Positions 22,018 through 33,830 of a DNA stretch of 64,000 bases are shown here, one piece after another (the first letter of the stretch is position 1; every line of letters begins with the position of its first letter). The position numbers and the translations under genes are program-made. The notes beneath the pieces were generated by a model. That model saw only the letters and a list, made by a program, of their open reading frames with translations, searched no databases and was not told the DNA's origin. This DNA is from Otatea glauca (taxonomy: Eukaryota > Streptophyta > Magnoliopsida > Poales > Poaceae), in the NCBI GenBank assembly GCA_036346275.1, contig CM070717.1, forward strand, positions 12,087,178 to 12,151,177, read 5' to 3'.

Positions 22018-23354
22018 ACGTTGAATTGTGCGACGCTTCGGAGGAAGATCAAGCAACTCAAGAGCAAGCTTCAGATCAAGATCAGGACCTATTCCAAGGC
22101 AAGTTGTGCTTTGATCATGTTGAACCCATGTTTATAAAATTGCTATATTTGTTTTACCCTATTGCATATATTTCAAATATACAATTGTTTCAAAATTAGA
22201 TTGGGCTTAGCTAATATACCAGATTGATCTATACCCTACCTGGTCATTGTATGCCATGATCCGTTGTCACCCTAGATTGGTTTAATATAGTTGGTTAATA
22301 ATTATAATCAACATTGGAGGTTTAGACCGTATTAGTTGCTTAGCCATGCCACGTCATCACATGTGTCAGAATCATTGATAATTAATCTTGATTAATGGAA
22401 TATGGAACAATGTTATGAACTTGTGTGTCATGTGGGATCACACGATGAGATTGAGTTGTTGTGGCGAGTCATGTCACGCAACGATGTTGAATTGTTGATG
22501 GCACGTGGTGCTTGGTAATCAACTGGGTGATAATCACTTAGATCAGGGCAAGTGACAAGGGGCGAGGATGCCAAGGTGGGCCCGATGGGCAGAGGGTATG
22601 TGGATGTCTTGCCTTGATCACACTAAGGACTTAACCTTGCAAGCCTTTGACCTGAGTCTATCATGCAACCACATGTCCGTATGGGCCACCTAGCTGAGTA
22701 ATTTGCAATGTCTTAATTTTGGTACTATCTTGGTCGGTGTGAGTTCCCGAGTTATGGAGTAATTCACATGGCGCAAGAGGGGGGCCCTGGTTGTGGTTTT
22801 CAGACCCACCAGTGTTGAAACCTTAGCGGGTAGTATCGGATTAAGTCAGATCATTGTAAAGGCTTTGTTATGATCACTCGCCTTGGTGGTGTTTGGTTGT
22901 ATCACGTGGGTAAAGTGCATAACCTCTGCAGAGTGTGAAACTATTCTGATAGCCGTGTGCTCATGTATTGAGCAATGCTCGGAATTACAGCTTAAGGGTT
23001 AGTTTAATTAATTGGACAACTTGGTTGGGATGGCGGAATGCCATATGGAAGATGGAATTTGACTTAGGATTGGAAACTTGGTTTACTTGAGAAATATCAA
23101 TCTATTTACTATTGCTATTTGTTTTTCAGTCTTTATGATCTATTTATCATTTGTTCATAAATGCCGCTTATTGCAAAATAGCCATGATAGCCTATCCATT
23201 GGAATAAGCCTTGCATATAGATACATAGAATTGCATTCTGTGCACAACTTGTTGAGTGCTTTAAGTACTCACCCTTGCCAAACAACAATAATCAACAGTT
23301 GAAAAATCTACGCCTGTGTTGGAAGAGGAAGTCCAGGAAGACATGAGTAATTAG
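22018..23354 (+). CDS. Acidic exon pair inside solo LTR (inferred)
   Basis: Not a recognised gene. The first exon, 22018-22098, follows acceptor ACGCGTAG and encodes an acidic Gln/Asp-rich stretch (DASEEDQATQEQASDQDQD). It ends at CCAAG|GCAAGT, a textbook GC-type donor. The second exon begins after ATCAACAG at 23299, completes the split codon, and reads TPVLEEEVQEDMSN before TAG at 23352. Exon entry phase, exit phase, GC donor and intron length (1200 bp) all parallel the last two exons of the ORF at 12371-15449 in a different family. The upstream exon is not resolved here. Confidence 0.3.
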
Positions 23355-25476
23355 GGTCCGAGCCTTGTCGGTTGCCTGTGATGAACTGATGAGCTATCTA
23401 CGTTTCTACTTTCCGCTACTTAATTATTAGTTTATATTCTCAGTCTTGCCCTGCGTGGCTTAATAATGTAAGTTGGTCATAAGATCATACCTTTAGATAT
23501 ATCAATGAATGAACTATTATTCTATTATCGTTGTGTATGATGTGATATGTACCAATGTTGAGCTGTGTGCACTAGCGTTGATCCTGGGACTAGTGCGGTA
23601 AACACAGTGGGTTCAATCGAGTGGATTTGGGTCCTTACACTCATGAACAAAATTATCCTACACATGACCTTGAGCTAGCCGCCGTTGTTCATGCCCTTAA
23701 AATCTGGCGGCACTATCTTATTGGAAATAGAACAGAAATCTACACTGACCATAAGAGCCACAATTATTTCTTCACACAGCCAGAATTGAACCTGAGGCAA
23801 AGAAGATGGCTAGAGCTGATTAAAGACTATGACCTTGGTCTTCACTACCATCCTGGTAAGGCCAATGTTGTAGCTGACGCTCTTAGTCGAAAACTTTATT
23901 GCATGTTGGGTTCAAGTCAATCTGACTTAATCGATGACTTCCAGAAGCTCAATTTGAACTTAGTGAAAAATGGTTATGTGGCCGCTCTTCAGTTGCAGCC
24001 AACTCTTAAAAGTCAGATTAAAGCTGCACAACTCAAGGATGAAGCCATTATAGAGATCCGGAATCACTTGGATGGAAGCATAAGTTCCAAGTTCATGGAA
24101 AGATCAGATGGGATAACCATGAAAGGGACTCGTATTTATGTGCCCAATGATTCTGACATCAAGAAACTGATTTTATCTGAAGCTCATGAGTCAACACTAT
24201 CTATTCATCCTGGTAGTACCAAGATGTATCAGGATCTTAAGAAAAAATATTGGTGGCCCGGTATGAAGAGGGATATCGTCGAATATATCGTGAAATGCGA
24301 TGTATGTCAGTGAGTCAAAGCTGAACATCAACGTCCAGCTGGGCTTCTCCAGCCATTGCAGATTCCGGAATGGAAATGGGATGATGTTGGTATGGACTTC
24401 ATTACTGGTCTTCCCCGAACACAAAAAGGGAATGATTCTATTTGGGTTATTGTCGACCGACTGACCAAAGTAGCCCATTTCATCCCTGTTAGAACTACCT
24501 ATTTTGAAGACAAATTGGCAGAGCTTTATATTAGCAACATCATGCGCTTGCACGGGATCCCAAAAATAATTGTTTCAGATCGTGGATCACAATTCACATC
24601 CTGTTTTTGGGAAAAGCTGCATAATCTTCTAGGGACTAAATTGAATTTCAGTACTGCTTACCATCCTTAGACCGATGGACAGACTGAAAGGACAAATCAA
24701 ATTCTGGAGGATATGTTGAGGGCTTGTGTGCTAACTTATAGCACTAATTGGGAAAAGTGCTTAGCATTTGCAGAGTTCTCATACAACAACGGTTTTCAAG
24801 CTAGTCTGCAAATGTCGCCATTTGAAGCCCTTTATGGAAGGAAATGTCGGACTCCACTTTTCTGGTCTGAAGTGGGAGAAAGACAGTTCTTTGGTCCGAT
24901 TTGATTAATGAAGCCCAAGAGCATGTGGATTTAATCCGAAGCCGGTTGAGGGAAGCTCAATCTCGTCAGAAAAGTTATGCCGACACTCGTCGACGTGACT
25001 TGAGTTTGAGATTGATGATTATGTCTATCTTAAAGTCTCACCTCTCCGCGGGATTCGTCGGTTCCAGATTCGAGGCAAATTAGCTCCTCGATACATTGGA
25101 CCTTATCGTGTACTAGAAAGGATGGGAGAGAAAGCATACAAGTTGGAGTTGACATCCCAATTATACAGTGTGCACAATGTCTTCCATGTGTTGCAACTTA
25201 AGAAGTGTCTTCGCGTTCCTGCTGAGCTTACTCAATTTGAGGAAATTGATCTCCAGCCTGACTTGACTTATCGAGAGCATCCAATTAAAATTCTCGAAGA
25301 AGCAGAACGACATACTCGAAATAAAACCCATAAGATGATAAAGGTTCAATGGAGTAATCATACAGAAGAAGAAGCGACTTGGGAGCAAGAAGATAGACTC
25401 ATGGAAGAGTTTCCTGATTTCTTTTAGACCCTATTTTACCTTCGACCCGTCGAATCTCGGGGGCGAGATTTCTGTA

Positions 25477-25489
25477 AGGGGGGTAGATC
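25477..25489 (+). other. Polypurine tract of chromovirus
   Basis: AAGGGGGGTAGAT immediately before the 3' LTR start at 25490; primes plus-strand synthesis in this family. Confidence 0.85.
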
Positions 25490-28400
25490 TGTATTATCCC
25501 GAAAAATATAATAAAATGAAAACGAATATTCTGAATTTGAATATATTTATTTCTGAGTTTTATTAATATTATTGGTTCTTATTTGGATTTTCCTTGGATT
25601 TATGCTTTGTATGAAAAATACAATAAATAGAATTAATGAATGGAAAATGGTAAGAAGATAAAGAGGTAAAAGTAAAATATTGGAAAAAATTACCATGAGA
25701 CCTTACCCATGCTGGTAAACCAGCATAACCATTTAGTAAAAATTCTATGTGCTGGAATGTAAATAAACAAAATATTTAACCATCTCTTTTGACTAGAAAC
25801 AGTAGAAGTCGGAATTACTAGAAGAAATTAGAAGTTTATCTGGAGTCATAAAATTACCCTAACACCCTCAGAGCATAGGCTATGTCTGGTAAAAATCTCA
25901 GAAATTTATCTTGTAATCTAAGCATTTTTTAAAAATTCAAGAACAGAGCCATTGAAAAACTGAAAATCATAATGTCAGAATTTTTATAAAATATTTACTC
26001 AATAATTTGACTTTAAATGTTTATAGAGATATCTATAACCCAAGATAAACTCTCACAAAAAGTTTTGAATATAATTAGAATCATTTACACTCTTAAATAA
26101 ATAAAATACCGAAATGCAAATTCTGGACAGCACACAGTGTCAGAATTTATATAACAACTATATAATATATTTTGAGCTAATATTTTTACTACGTGGTGAA
26201 AACTTCCAGTAGACACCATTAAAAAAGTTTTAGTAAAATTGACCACGATTTGATAGCAGTTTTAGAAAAATATATTAATGCCCACATGGAGCTGTCCGAG
26301 CCAAGCCCTTATCTCTTTGCAATCTCGTCTCACTGACGTGTGGGCTCGGGCATCAGAGCGACTCGGTGCGCCGCAATTGGGCTGAGTTTTCTCTCACGAC
26401 CGGTGGGGTTGGTCCCACTCGTCGCACCACCGCTTTTCCTTCTCCCTCTCTTCTTCTCCTCTCCGCCGAGCCTGCCTCGCCACGCCCGAGTCTTCGCCGC
26501 CTTGTGCCCCGACAACTCCGTGCCGCCCACCCCGTCATCTGACGCCACGTTTAACCTCGGGAGCTCTGCGCCATACTCTGACCGCCTCACATCGCCTCCT
26601 TGCCGGTGAGAGGCTTCGTGCCGCTTCGCCGAGCAGCGCAGAACCGAGCCGCAACTTCCGCTTGCGTTCAAACCCTGTGAAGCCGAAATTGGCTGCCTAT
26701 AAACACTGCCCTTGTGTCGCAATGAGTTTCCCCCTCGTCTTTCTGCTTCTCTCCTGAGCCTCACGCCCCTAGCGATCTCCCTGTTCTTGCCATTGCCGCG
26801 GAGGAGCGAAAAGGGGGGAATCAATGAAGTAAGCCGAATGGGCATCAATCTTTGAAATTTCTTGGTCCTGGAGATTCGTCGTGCCTCCTAAAATGCTGAT
26901 CAATCTTTCTTTTGCCCTTGTTTTATCCGTAGTTCATCCCCACCGCCACTTTTCTTCTTCACGGTCGGCGACCGTTGGCAGCCGTCCCCAGTTCATCCCC
27001 GACCACATCATCAGGTGAAATGGAACCCTTGTGACTCAATGATACTCACCCCGTACTTTTTCGTGGAATTGTGGCCGTCGACGAGCTTTTTATCGCAAAG
27101 CCATGGCGGCCGCCGCCCCTCCTCGGTGCCGACTACCTTTTCGGCCACCTCCCAACGAATGGGCAACGTCCTTGGGTGCGCACGAACGTGCTCATGCTCA
27201 TGGTGTTACCCATTCCATCGCGGTAGAGCTGGTTCGTCGGCGGCGAGCCGAAGACCAAAGCTCTCTGCTTCGTGTCGCTGACCGGTGGGGTCGGGTTGTC
27301 GGGCCATGCAGCCTCATCGAATCGCCTGGCCACGCAAGACCGGTCCCAAATGATCGCCTCGGCCAGCCTTGCGTGTGTGTTAGCCTAGTCGCTAACGGGT
27401 GGGGTCAGTTTGTCAGCCGGACCGAGCTGGTTCAAACGCGCCAGCGCGCTAAAAGCCGGAAGACGCTTTCCAACAGCGAAAACGTATTTTGGAATTTCAG
27501 TGCATTTTCCAAAACCGAGACACTTCAATTGTCCATAATTTTGAATCATAACTCCAAAATTAGTGAAATGTGATTCTATATTCATGTAAAATCAGGTACT
27601 TTCAAAATATGCCAAAATATTTTGAAAATGATCAAAGGGTAAATTTGAAATTCAAATTTGAAAAAAGGCCAAAAGATATGCTTTATACAAAAAATCTACA
27701 AACTAACTTAGACTTTAATGAAACTAATTTTATTGGAATCCTTATGCTTCCAAAAGTTCAAATATATAAAAATATTTAATTTTCATGTATGTTTGAACTA
27801 CTTTCTATTTAAGTTTTGCATTCAATACACTAAAAATTTAGATATGCATGACTATATGGACGAAATAAGAAATAAGTAAAAATTTGGTTTCTGAATATAA
27901 GCGTGGCAGTAGAATACTTGAACTTGCCAAAATAATTAAGGAGTAATCTTGATTTGAACTACCTTGAAAAAAAATATGAAATAACCCAAGTGCCACATGT
28001 ACATATATATATATATATATATGCATAATAAGTTAAATAGTTAGAATATAAGTTAGTTGGGCTCAAACCATGAACAAATCTAGTAACCTAGCTTAATAGG
28101 TTTAGTTTAATCGACCCCTTTTTCTTATACATCACTTAAGGCTAAGTGCTTTTCGTGTATAACCCTTTATCTTATGTTTTAAATTTTATTAGCCTGCATA
28201 ATTTTAGCATCTATAATTCGAAGTTATAAATATAAGAATTTAAAATTTTAGCCTCTTGAATTTGCAATTCAATAATAAATAATCTATGAAAGAACCCATG
28301 TTTGTGCATCATAAAAATCATTAACAATGTGATTGTGTAATTATCTAAATCATGAGGTCTTGAAATCCTATAATTCAAACCCTAAAATATATTCTTGTTT

Positions 28401-30138
28401 TCTGCAGTTAATCTTTATTTGGTTTACTGTCTATTTTAATTTTGCCCTTATTGAAATTTGATATTTGCTATGTTCTCGTTTGATCGACGTGTAGAATCCG
28501 ACGTGCTCGAGGAGGAAGACGACTCTATCGCAGATCCGATTTCGCATTGCATATGTTGAGTCGCAAGGCAAGCAACCCCTTGAGCATATTGAGCTTGATA
28601 ATTTACCTACCTTATGTTGTTTTTGTCTATGTACGATGCATCCAGATAATTCTCCATATAAGTGCTAATTTGGGTTGGAACTGTAGTTAATCCTGTACAT
28701 TATGGTTTACCTTAATCTGTATGGACATGTGAACCTTGAAAACCTTAGTTTGAACTAGACATACTTAATGTCATTTTGGGTATAACCGCTAGCATAATAT
28801 TCTTGCTTAAGCTATCCGTTATGTGTTTCAGGCTTTTCAACAATTGTATGGTCCTTTTTGGGGCAAAGGTTGATGGTACTTTGAGTAAAAACCCAAAATA
28901 AAACTATGGTTTGATGCGGGCGATTATTGGCAATAGTCGGTGGTGCAAAGGGAGTTACACATAGTATAGGGTGGAGTATCGCCCGTGTCGGATTAAGGAC
29001 CGAGCAATGGGACGCTATAGATCCAAGAATTTTGTACAACCACGAGGGCTGGTATAGGACAGTCTTAGCCTATTAAGTTATTTAGATGTGGCTTTGCATC
29101 TAAGGAAGGCGGGAGTTAGTACAGGCATTCCGATCAGATCTACCTGTAGGGGTTTCTACATACCAATGCAACGGTGTATGTCTTGCCATGAATAGAAATG
29201 GGTGTTGGGTGTGATGAAAGTGGATCCATAGCTTGGGTGAGTGTTTCTGTTTCCATGACGAGGTCAAACGTCCCGGGCTGGTTCAAAGCTATGTCTAAGT
29301 AATGTAACGGCTCTGTATGATCTCTCTGCGGCACACCAAAGGAAGTGTGTCAATTGCCTGCACAAAGAGCTGATCATTCCTTGTGGGTAAAGCTGTACGC
29401 CTCTGCAGAGTGTAAAATCTAATCGATTAGCCACCCCCGCGGTCATCGGCACTTGGTGAAGTCATTCCAATGTTAGAGTCTTTTTGTATTTTCTGAAAAA
29501 TGGGTTTGGTTTAGAAACCATTTTGCAACTAGCTTTTTGTGTCAAAGGATAGACACCGGGGACCTTTACAGTCGGGTAGACTGGGTTGGAAGACTTGGGA
29601 TATTTACTTTCGCTTTATGTCTCAATTACTTTACTCAAAATGCGTTGTTACAATCTATTATATTCATACTTTGAAATGTTTGTGCAACCGCAAAATAACC
29701 TGTAACCTGCCTTTGCTTAGCCTGCATGATTATTTATTTGCATTTGTCAAACACTATAAGTCTTGCTGAGTACTAATGTACTTAATTTTGCATCTGCTGT
29801 CTCAGAGGACGAAGCATGCGAAGTGCCAGATGATTCTTATTTCCAAGTAGGGTACGAGGTTTTCGACGATGATTTCCACTAGGTTTTGCCTAGTCAGTTG
29901 ACTGGGGTTAGTGGGCAAACCGCAAGATTTTTGGAGTTTTTTTAACTCTTTAATTTCTGTTGTTCAGTCTTTGTAAAATATTAAGCTTTCTATAATTATT
30001 CCGCTTATATTTATATATATATCAGTTTGTTTTCCGTGTGATTGTGATATAAATGTTGTAAACATGTGAGTGCTAGCCACTGATCATGAAACTTGTATAT
30101 TGATCAAATGGAGGTTCATGTTTACAAGAACGGTCTCA
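25490..30138 (+). repeat. 3' LTR of chromovirus (4649 bp)
   Basis: Starts TGTATTATCCCGAAAAATAT and ends GGTCTCA. It is nearly equal in length to the 5' LTR and collinear with it. Compared with the 5' copy it has a frame-breaking change in the third exon of the candidate ORF (around 28545) and another in the second exon (around 27065), but the last acidic exon at 29816-29882 is intact. The right end lies about 150 bp from the stop codon of the defensin-like gene. Confidence 0.95.
26698..26705 (+). promoter_or_regulatory. TATA box in 3' LTR
   Basis: TATAAACA, the counterpart of 12245. Transcripts from here would run toward the downstream end of the LTR. The defensin-like gene lies on the opposite strand, so they could read it in antisense. 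Confidence 0.5.
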
Positions 30139-30287
30139 CATCACATGTGTGATCCAAAAACACAACTAAACCTCAAAGTTACACAAATTATTATTGATTA
30201 TTTCTCCATCTATCGATCGGTCGACATCCCGAGGTAGCTATTAAGCTAGACAGATGTCCTCGATCGTTGTGAAACCAAATGGGTGGA

Positions 30288-30677
30288 TCATTTCGACAGC
30301 AATCGGCGGGCATCCGTGCTCCGATCCCCGCAGCAGCACCTGTCGTAGTCGTTGTTGCCAGGCAAGCACCTTGTCTTAGGGTTGCCGTACCCCAGCTGCC
30401 GACAGTATGCACTGCACGCCGTATCAGTGCAAAACCAGATGTAGTTGCAGTTCTCTGCACGCACACGTACGCCGAAACGCGATGCAGTACCAGAATAAGG
30501 GCATATGTACATACGAAAATCAAACTCAAAATATACACATGTAAACTTGAGAAACTTGCATAGTACATCAAAATACCGTACTGTACTACCTGATGCATGA
30601 CAGGGTGAGAAGACCATGCCCACGACTAGAAAGGCCGCCAAGGACAAAGCCCAAGTGTGCTTCTTGAGAGGTGCCAT
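30288..30677 (-). CDS. Defensin-like secreted Cys-rich peptide, two exons
   Basis: Exon 1 (30677-30590) encodes MAPLKKHTWALSLAAFLVVG and continues to a likely signal-peptide cleavage after CHA. The donor is TCAG|GTAGTA. The intron is 30589-30455 and the acceptor is GTGTGCGTGCAG. Exon 2 (30454-30288) completes a split Glu codon and ends in a stop, giving 84 residues. The mature part has eight Cys, including C-x3-C (ACSAYC) and a C-x-C within CCC, the core spacing of the CS-alpha-beta fold. One intron after the signal peptide is the standard layout of plant defensin-like genes. Such peptides are secreted and serve in defence or reproduction; the target of this one is unknown. Signal peptide, phase and splice sites all agree, so it looks functional. 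It stands between two retrotransposons. Confidence 0.75.
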   Translation of the reverse strand: MAPLKKHTWALSLAAFLVVGMVFSPCHASGSTVRYFDVLCKFLKFTCVYFEFDFRMYICPYSGTASRFGVRVRAENCNYIWFCTDTACSAYCRQLGYGNPKTRCLPGNNDYDRCCCGDRSTDARRLLSK

Positions 30678-30760
30678 GAGAGGAGATGGAGTGCAGTGCA
30701 GGAGGCTGATGCGAACCTTATCGTGTTTTCGATGTGGGGATGCAGTGCTTCTGTGGCCGT

Positions 30761-30770
30761 TCTTATATAG
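30761..30770 (-). promoter_or_regulatory. TATA box of the defensin-like gene
   Basis: CTATATAAGA on the minus strand, about 85 bp upstream of the ATG at 30677, a normal distance for a plant promoter with a short leader. Confidence 0.6.
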
Positions 30771-30869
30771 AAGCAGGAGACTACACATTCTCACCGTTCT
30801 ATCCTCTACTCGGTTGTACTGTTGAGCAGTGTTTTTATGCTTTCTCTCCCAATATAAGTTGTACAAATC

Positions 30870-31829
30870 TTAAAGCATACGAAAGGGTAAGTAATCACTA
30901 TCTACTCTTCATTTATACTTTAATAGTTGTGCAACGGTAAAAAAGAAAAATATAGAAGCACCTCTCTGTACTGTTTTGTTTTGCTTGATACCAAGTACAA
31001 CGGACCAGATTAAGCACAACTTTATATCTGATTCATCTTAACCATATATTTAGATGGAATTTATGAGCTGCCTTTTATTTATATGAATTTTACTAGTCGG
31101 TTGCTAGTTAATTAGGACTTGGTATATTGGTCCGACCCTTACCTGTGCTGGTTGGATACTAGGCCTGTAGCCCTGGACAAAGGGGCCGAAGCCATCAGCA
31201 CGTAACACGTTCTAAGGTGATATAAATGAGATCTTTGGGCCTGACATGTAAGTTGGGTGAACTAAGGCTCTTGTTTAGGAGAGCTATAGCATTTTAATTT
31301 ATCTTTTTTCACTAAAAGAACCTGTAGCGTTTTTAGAGATGTTGTTTGGCGGTCTAACTTTTTGTTAGGATGGCTGACATGATATGCCTCTTAACGTAAG
31401 TTACCACTCGTTTGTTCATTAAAAGGACAAAATATCATTTGATTCATACCTTCTTATATATTTTCAAATGAAAGTTACTACTACGGAACTTTTATCATTA
31501 CAGAACTATCATTTACGCTAAAGAATAATGACATTTCACTTTTGTTTGATCAACTTTTGACCTGACAAGCACAAGATCATTGGCTCTATCTTCCGCGCTT
31601 GCTCCCAAGTGAAATGATTTGGAGACAAACTGACAGGAATATACACGCACAAATTCATCTATAAAACACAAAGAAGAATGTTGTATAGAAAAGAATTCCT
31701 TGCGCTGCAATGCACCTCCTCTCCAGTTCTCCAACCAATACTTGAGTATGACAGAAGTTCAGATATCCAATTCAGGTTACACGCGATTCACATTCTAACT
31801 TAAAAAAAAAACAAGAGAGAAAGAAAGAA
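30870..31829. other. No gene recognised
   Basis: AT-rich flank upstream of the defensin-like gene. A poly(A) run followed by GA-rich sequence at 31803-31835 adjoins the gypsy remnant. No coding or structured element could be supported. Confidence 0.4.
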
Positions 31830-33204
31830 AGGACATGAGACAAACGAACGAAAGGATTTTGAACACAAAAATTTGCAATTTTTGACCCGTGCTTTACCTC
31901 CAAAGTAGCTAATAATCCATCTGGAATCACTTCTAACTTTAGCTTCTGAAACTCTTCATAAACTTAGGCTGACTCTCTCGAACTAGCATATTGATACTGT
32001 AGTTCTTGCAACTTGAGGCATCTGCCATCACATTGGCTTTTGTTGGTGATAGTGAATTTTCACATCATAATCCTTTATCAACTGCAACCATTTTCGTTGT
32101 CTCATATTGAGATCTGATTGAGTGAAAATGTACTTTAAACTCTTGTGGTTCGTATATATCTCATAACGGTTACCAATGAGATAAAGACACCACAACTTCA
32201 AAGCATGCACTACTACACCTAATACCAAATTATGCGTCGGATAATTCTTTACATACAGCCTCAATTGCCTTAAACCATAGGCAACAACCTTGCCTTTTTG
32301 CATCAACACACAATAAGTCTTTGATGCAAGGCATCACAGTAGACATCAAAACTACTCTGAATATCTGACAACACCAACATTGGTGCTGACGTTAAATGCT
32401 TCTTCAACTCCTAATTTTTTTTTTCACACTCTGGTGACGAAGTGCACTTTATCTCTTTCTTTAACAACTGCATGAGCGGCTTGGCAACTGTTGAAAATCT
32501 TTTTATGAATCGATGATAATATCTTATATACCAAGAAAATTGTGAATCTGGGTAACTGATTTTTGTTGATCCCAAAGCAACATAGCTTCAACTTTGCTTG
32601 GGTTGACGACAACACCTTTGGTAGTCATTACATGATCAAGGAATTGAACTTTCTTCTTTCAAAAGTCACACTTACTAAACTTAGCACACAACTGTTGCTT
32701 TCGAAGCTTTTCAAGCACTAACCTCAAATGCTCTAGATGCTCTTCTTCAATCTTAGAGTAGAAAAAAATATCATGGATGAACATGACAATGAACTTATCC
32801 AAGTATTATATGAAAACCTTATTCATCATGTTCATGAAATAAGTATGGTCCAAATGGTATAACTGTGAACTCATATGTTCATACTGTGATGAAAATGCAG
32901 TCTTCGACATATCCTCTGAGTGAATCTTTAACTAGTGATATCCTGATCGAAGATCAATGTTAGAGAACACTCTGACTCCTCTTAAATGATCAAACAAATC
33001 ATTGATCCGGTGAAGAGGACACTTATTCTTGATCGTCACTTCATTAAGCGAATGCTAATTAATACACATTATCATGTTTCCATCATTCTTTCTGACAAAA
33101 AGGAGTGGCGCTCCCACGATAATGAACTAGGTCTCATGAAACCTTTCTCTAGCAGCTCTCCAATCTGCTTCTTCATTTGCACCAACCTGTCAGCCTCCAT
33201 ACGG
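31830..33204 (-). pseudogene. gypsy reverse transcriptase and RNase H remnant
   Basis: On the minus strand the sequence begins RMEADRLVQMKKQIGELLEK, the usual stretch before reverse transcriptase, and continues with many frame breaks through the catalytic region. RNase H is the best preserved part (32309-32028): VVAYGLRQLR, YPTHNLVLGVVVHALK, YTNHKSLKYIF and MRQRKWLQLIKDYD. The linker after it (VMADASSCK, MLVRES, LLATLEVK) extends to about 31840. The normal Asp of the TDHKS motif is Asn here (YTNHKS). Confidence 0.85.
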
Positions 33205-33577
33205 CATGAGCAGGTTGGGTCGAGCGAAGCAGCTGCGCGATGATGACTGGGCTGGCGCAAAGAAATTGGCCGAACCGACTAGGGTTTCGGCCCACAACCG
33301 AAATCTGATTTTTAAGACATTTTTCCATTTAAAATAATTATAGAAATTTAAATGGCTCCAAGTAAATATCATAAATACTTGATAAATTCCATAAAATATT
33401 TTTAAACATTTAGAATCCAAATAAAATATTTTTAGCAAAAGTTCACTTAAACTTTACCAATTTGAATACTTTTTTCAATAAGGATAAATCCAAAATAATA
33501 ATTAAATTGCTTATAAAATCCAAAAATCCAAAAATCTTAAATTGCACAAAAAAATTAAAGGCAAAAATTGTGATGTT
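33205..33577 (-). repeat. LTR 5' fragment in place of gag-protease
   Basis: On the minus strand it starts at 33577 with TGTAACATCACAATTTTTGC and is collinear with the starts of the LTRs at 36364 and 20560. It stops about 373 bp in, at the first reverse-transcriptase codons. It is either a truncated insertion or a product of recombination that removed gag and protease. Confidence 0.75.
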
Positions 33578-33830
33578 ACAAGGAGGACCATTAACAATAG
33601 CTGAGGGTACATTGTTAACAATTGCTTGACTGGTCATTTCTGAACTTGCTGGATCATCGTATGCATCATCTGAGTCTAAGTAGCTAGAAATGCTCCAAAG
33701 TTCTACATATGCTTTTGAGATGACGGCTGAGGAACTAATCTATCATTAGGATTTTCATTTGCATGAGTACCACTTCCACTAGCTCTAAAGACATTATTGT
33801 CACAAGTGTAAACATCTACTGATTGCTCCA
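33578..33830 (-). pseudogene. gypsy gag N-terminal remnant
   Basis: The minus strand reads SGSGTHANENPNDRLVPQPS, then SQKHM, a stop, NFGAFLAT, a stop, and TQMMHTMIQQVQK. The stops replace codons that would be open in a normal gag N-terminus. It ends abruptly at the LTR fragment. Confidence 0.6.

Larger units (their letters stand above)
20560..23639 (+). mobile_element. Solo LTR of a related gypsy family (3080 bp)
   Basis: Begins TGTAACATCCCAAAATCCAG and ends GGGTCCTTACA, flanked by perfect 5-bp duplications CTCAT at 20555-20559 and 23640-23644. The host RNase H reading continues across the duplication (LRPH then EQNYPT). No internal domain is present, so this is a solo LTR left by LTR-LTR recombination. 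It is similar in organisation to the 4.6-kb LTR and to the minus-strand LTR at 35059-36363. Confidence 0.95.
19469..25427 (+). pseudogene. chromovirus reverse transcriptase, RNase H, integrase, chromodomain
   Basis: Reverse transcriptase runs from 19469 to about 20400 with a frameshift near 19830; the catalytic FIDDILVYS is at 20029-20055. RNase H starts with [15 protein letters not shown] and is cut at 20559 by the solo LTR, resuming at 23645 ([18 protein letters not shown]) and including TDHKS and the ADALSR end. Integrase has the HHCC zinc site ending KCDVCQ; TGA at 24311 follows. The core shows GMDFITGLP, SDRGSQFT and, after a TAG at 24668, TDGQTERTNQ with the catalytic Glu. More frame breaks follow near 24900 and 25080. 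The C-terminus (25275-25427) is a chromodomain with IKVQWSNHTEEEATWE, the part that guides integration to chromatin in chromoviruses. Confidence 0.93.
11058..30138 (+). mobile_element. Ty3/gypsy chromovirus (Tekay/Del type), 19 kb
   Basis: Two LTRs of about 4.65 kb (11058-15705 and 25490-30138) bound an internal region with a tRNA-Met primer site, two extra ORFs, gag, protease, reverse transcriptase, RNase H, integrase and a C-terminal chromodomain, followed by a polypurine tract. The chromodomain and TGTAACATCCC LTR start point to a Tekay/Del-type chromovirus. A solo LTR of a relative (20560-23639) splits RNase H. The flanks (AGTGT left, CATCA right) are not a 5-bp target duplication, so the ends may derive from recombination between elements. 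Stops and frameshifts in gag and pol make it non-autonomous now. Confidence 0.93.

Noticed and set aside
30288..30866. Single-exon 192-codon reading of the defensin-like locus
   Set aside because: The N-terminal 63 codons lie in promoter and leader, and codons between the signal peptide and the Cys-rich part are intronic; the two-exon model fits signal peptide, splice sites and family layout.
31803..31835. Poly(A) plus GA-rich tract as a LINE or SINE tail
   Set aside because: No LINE or SINE sequence precedes it on either strand and no target duplication was found.
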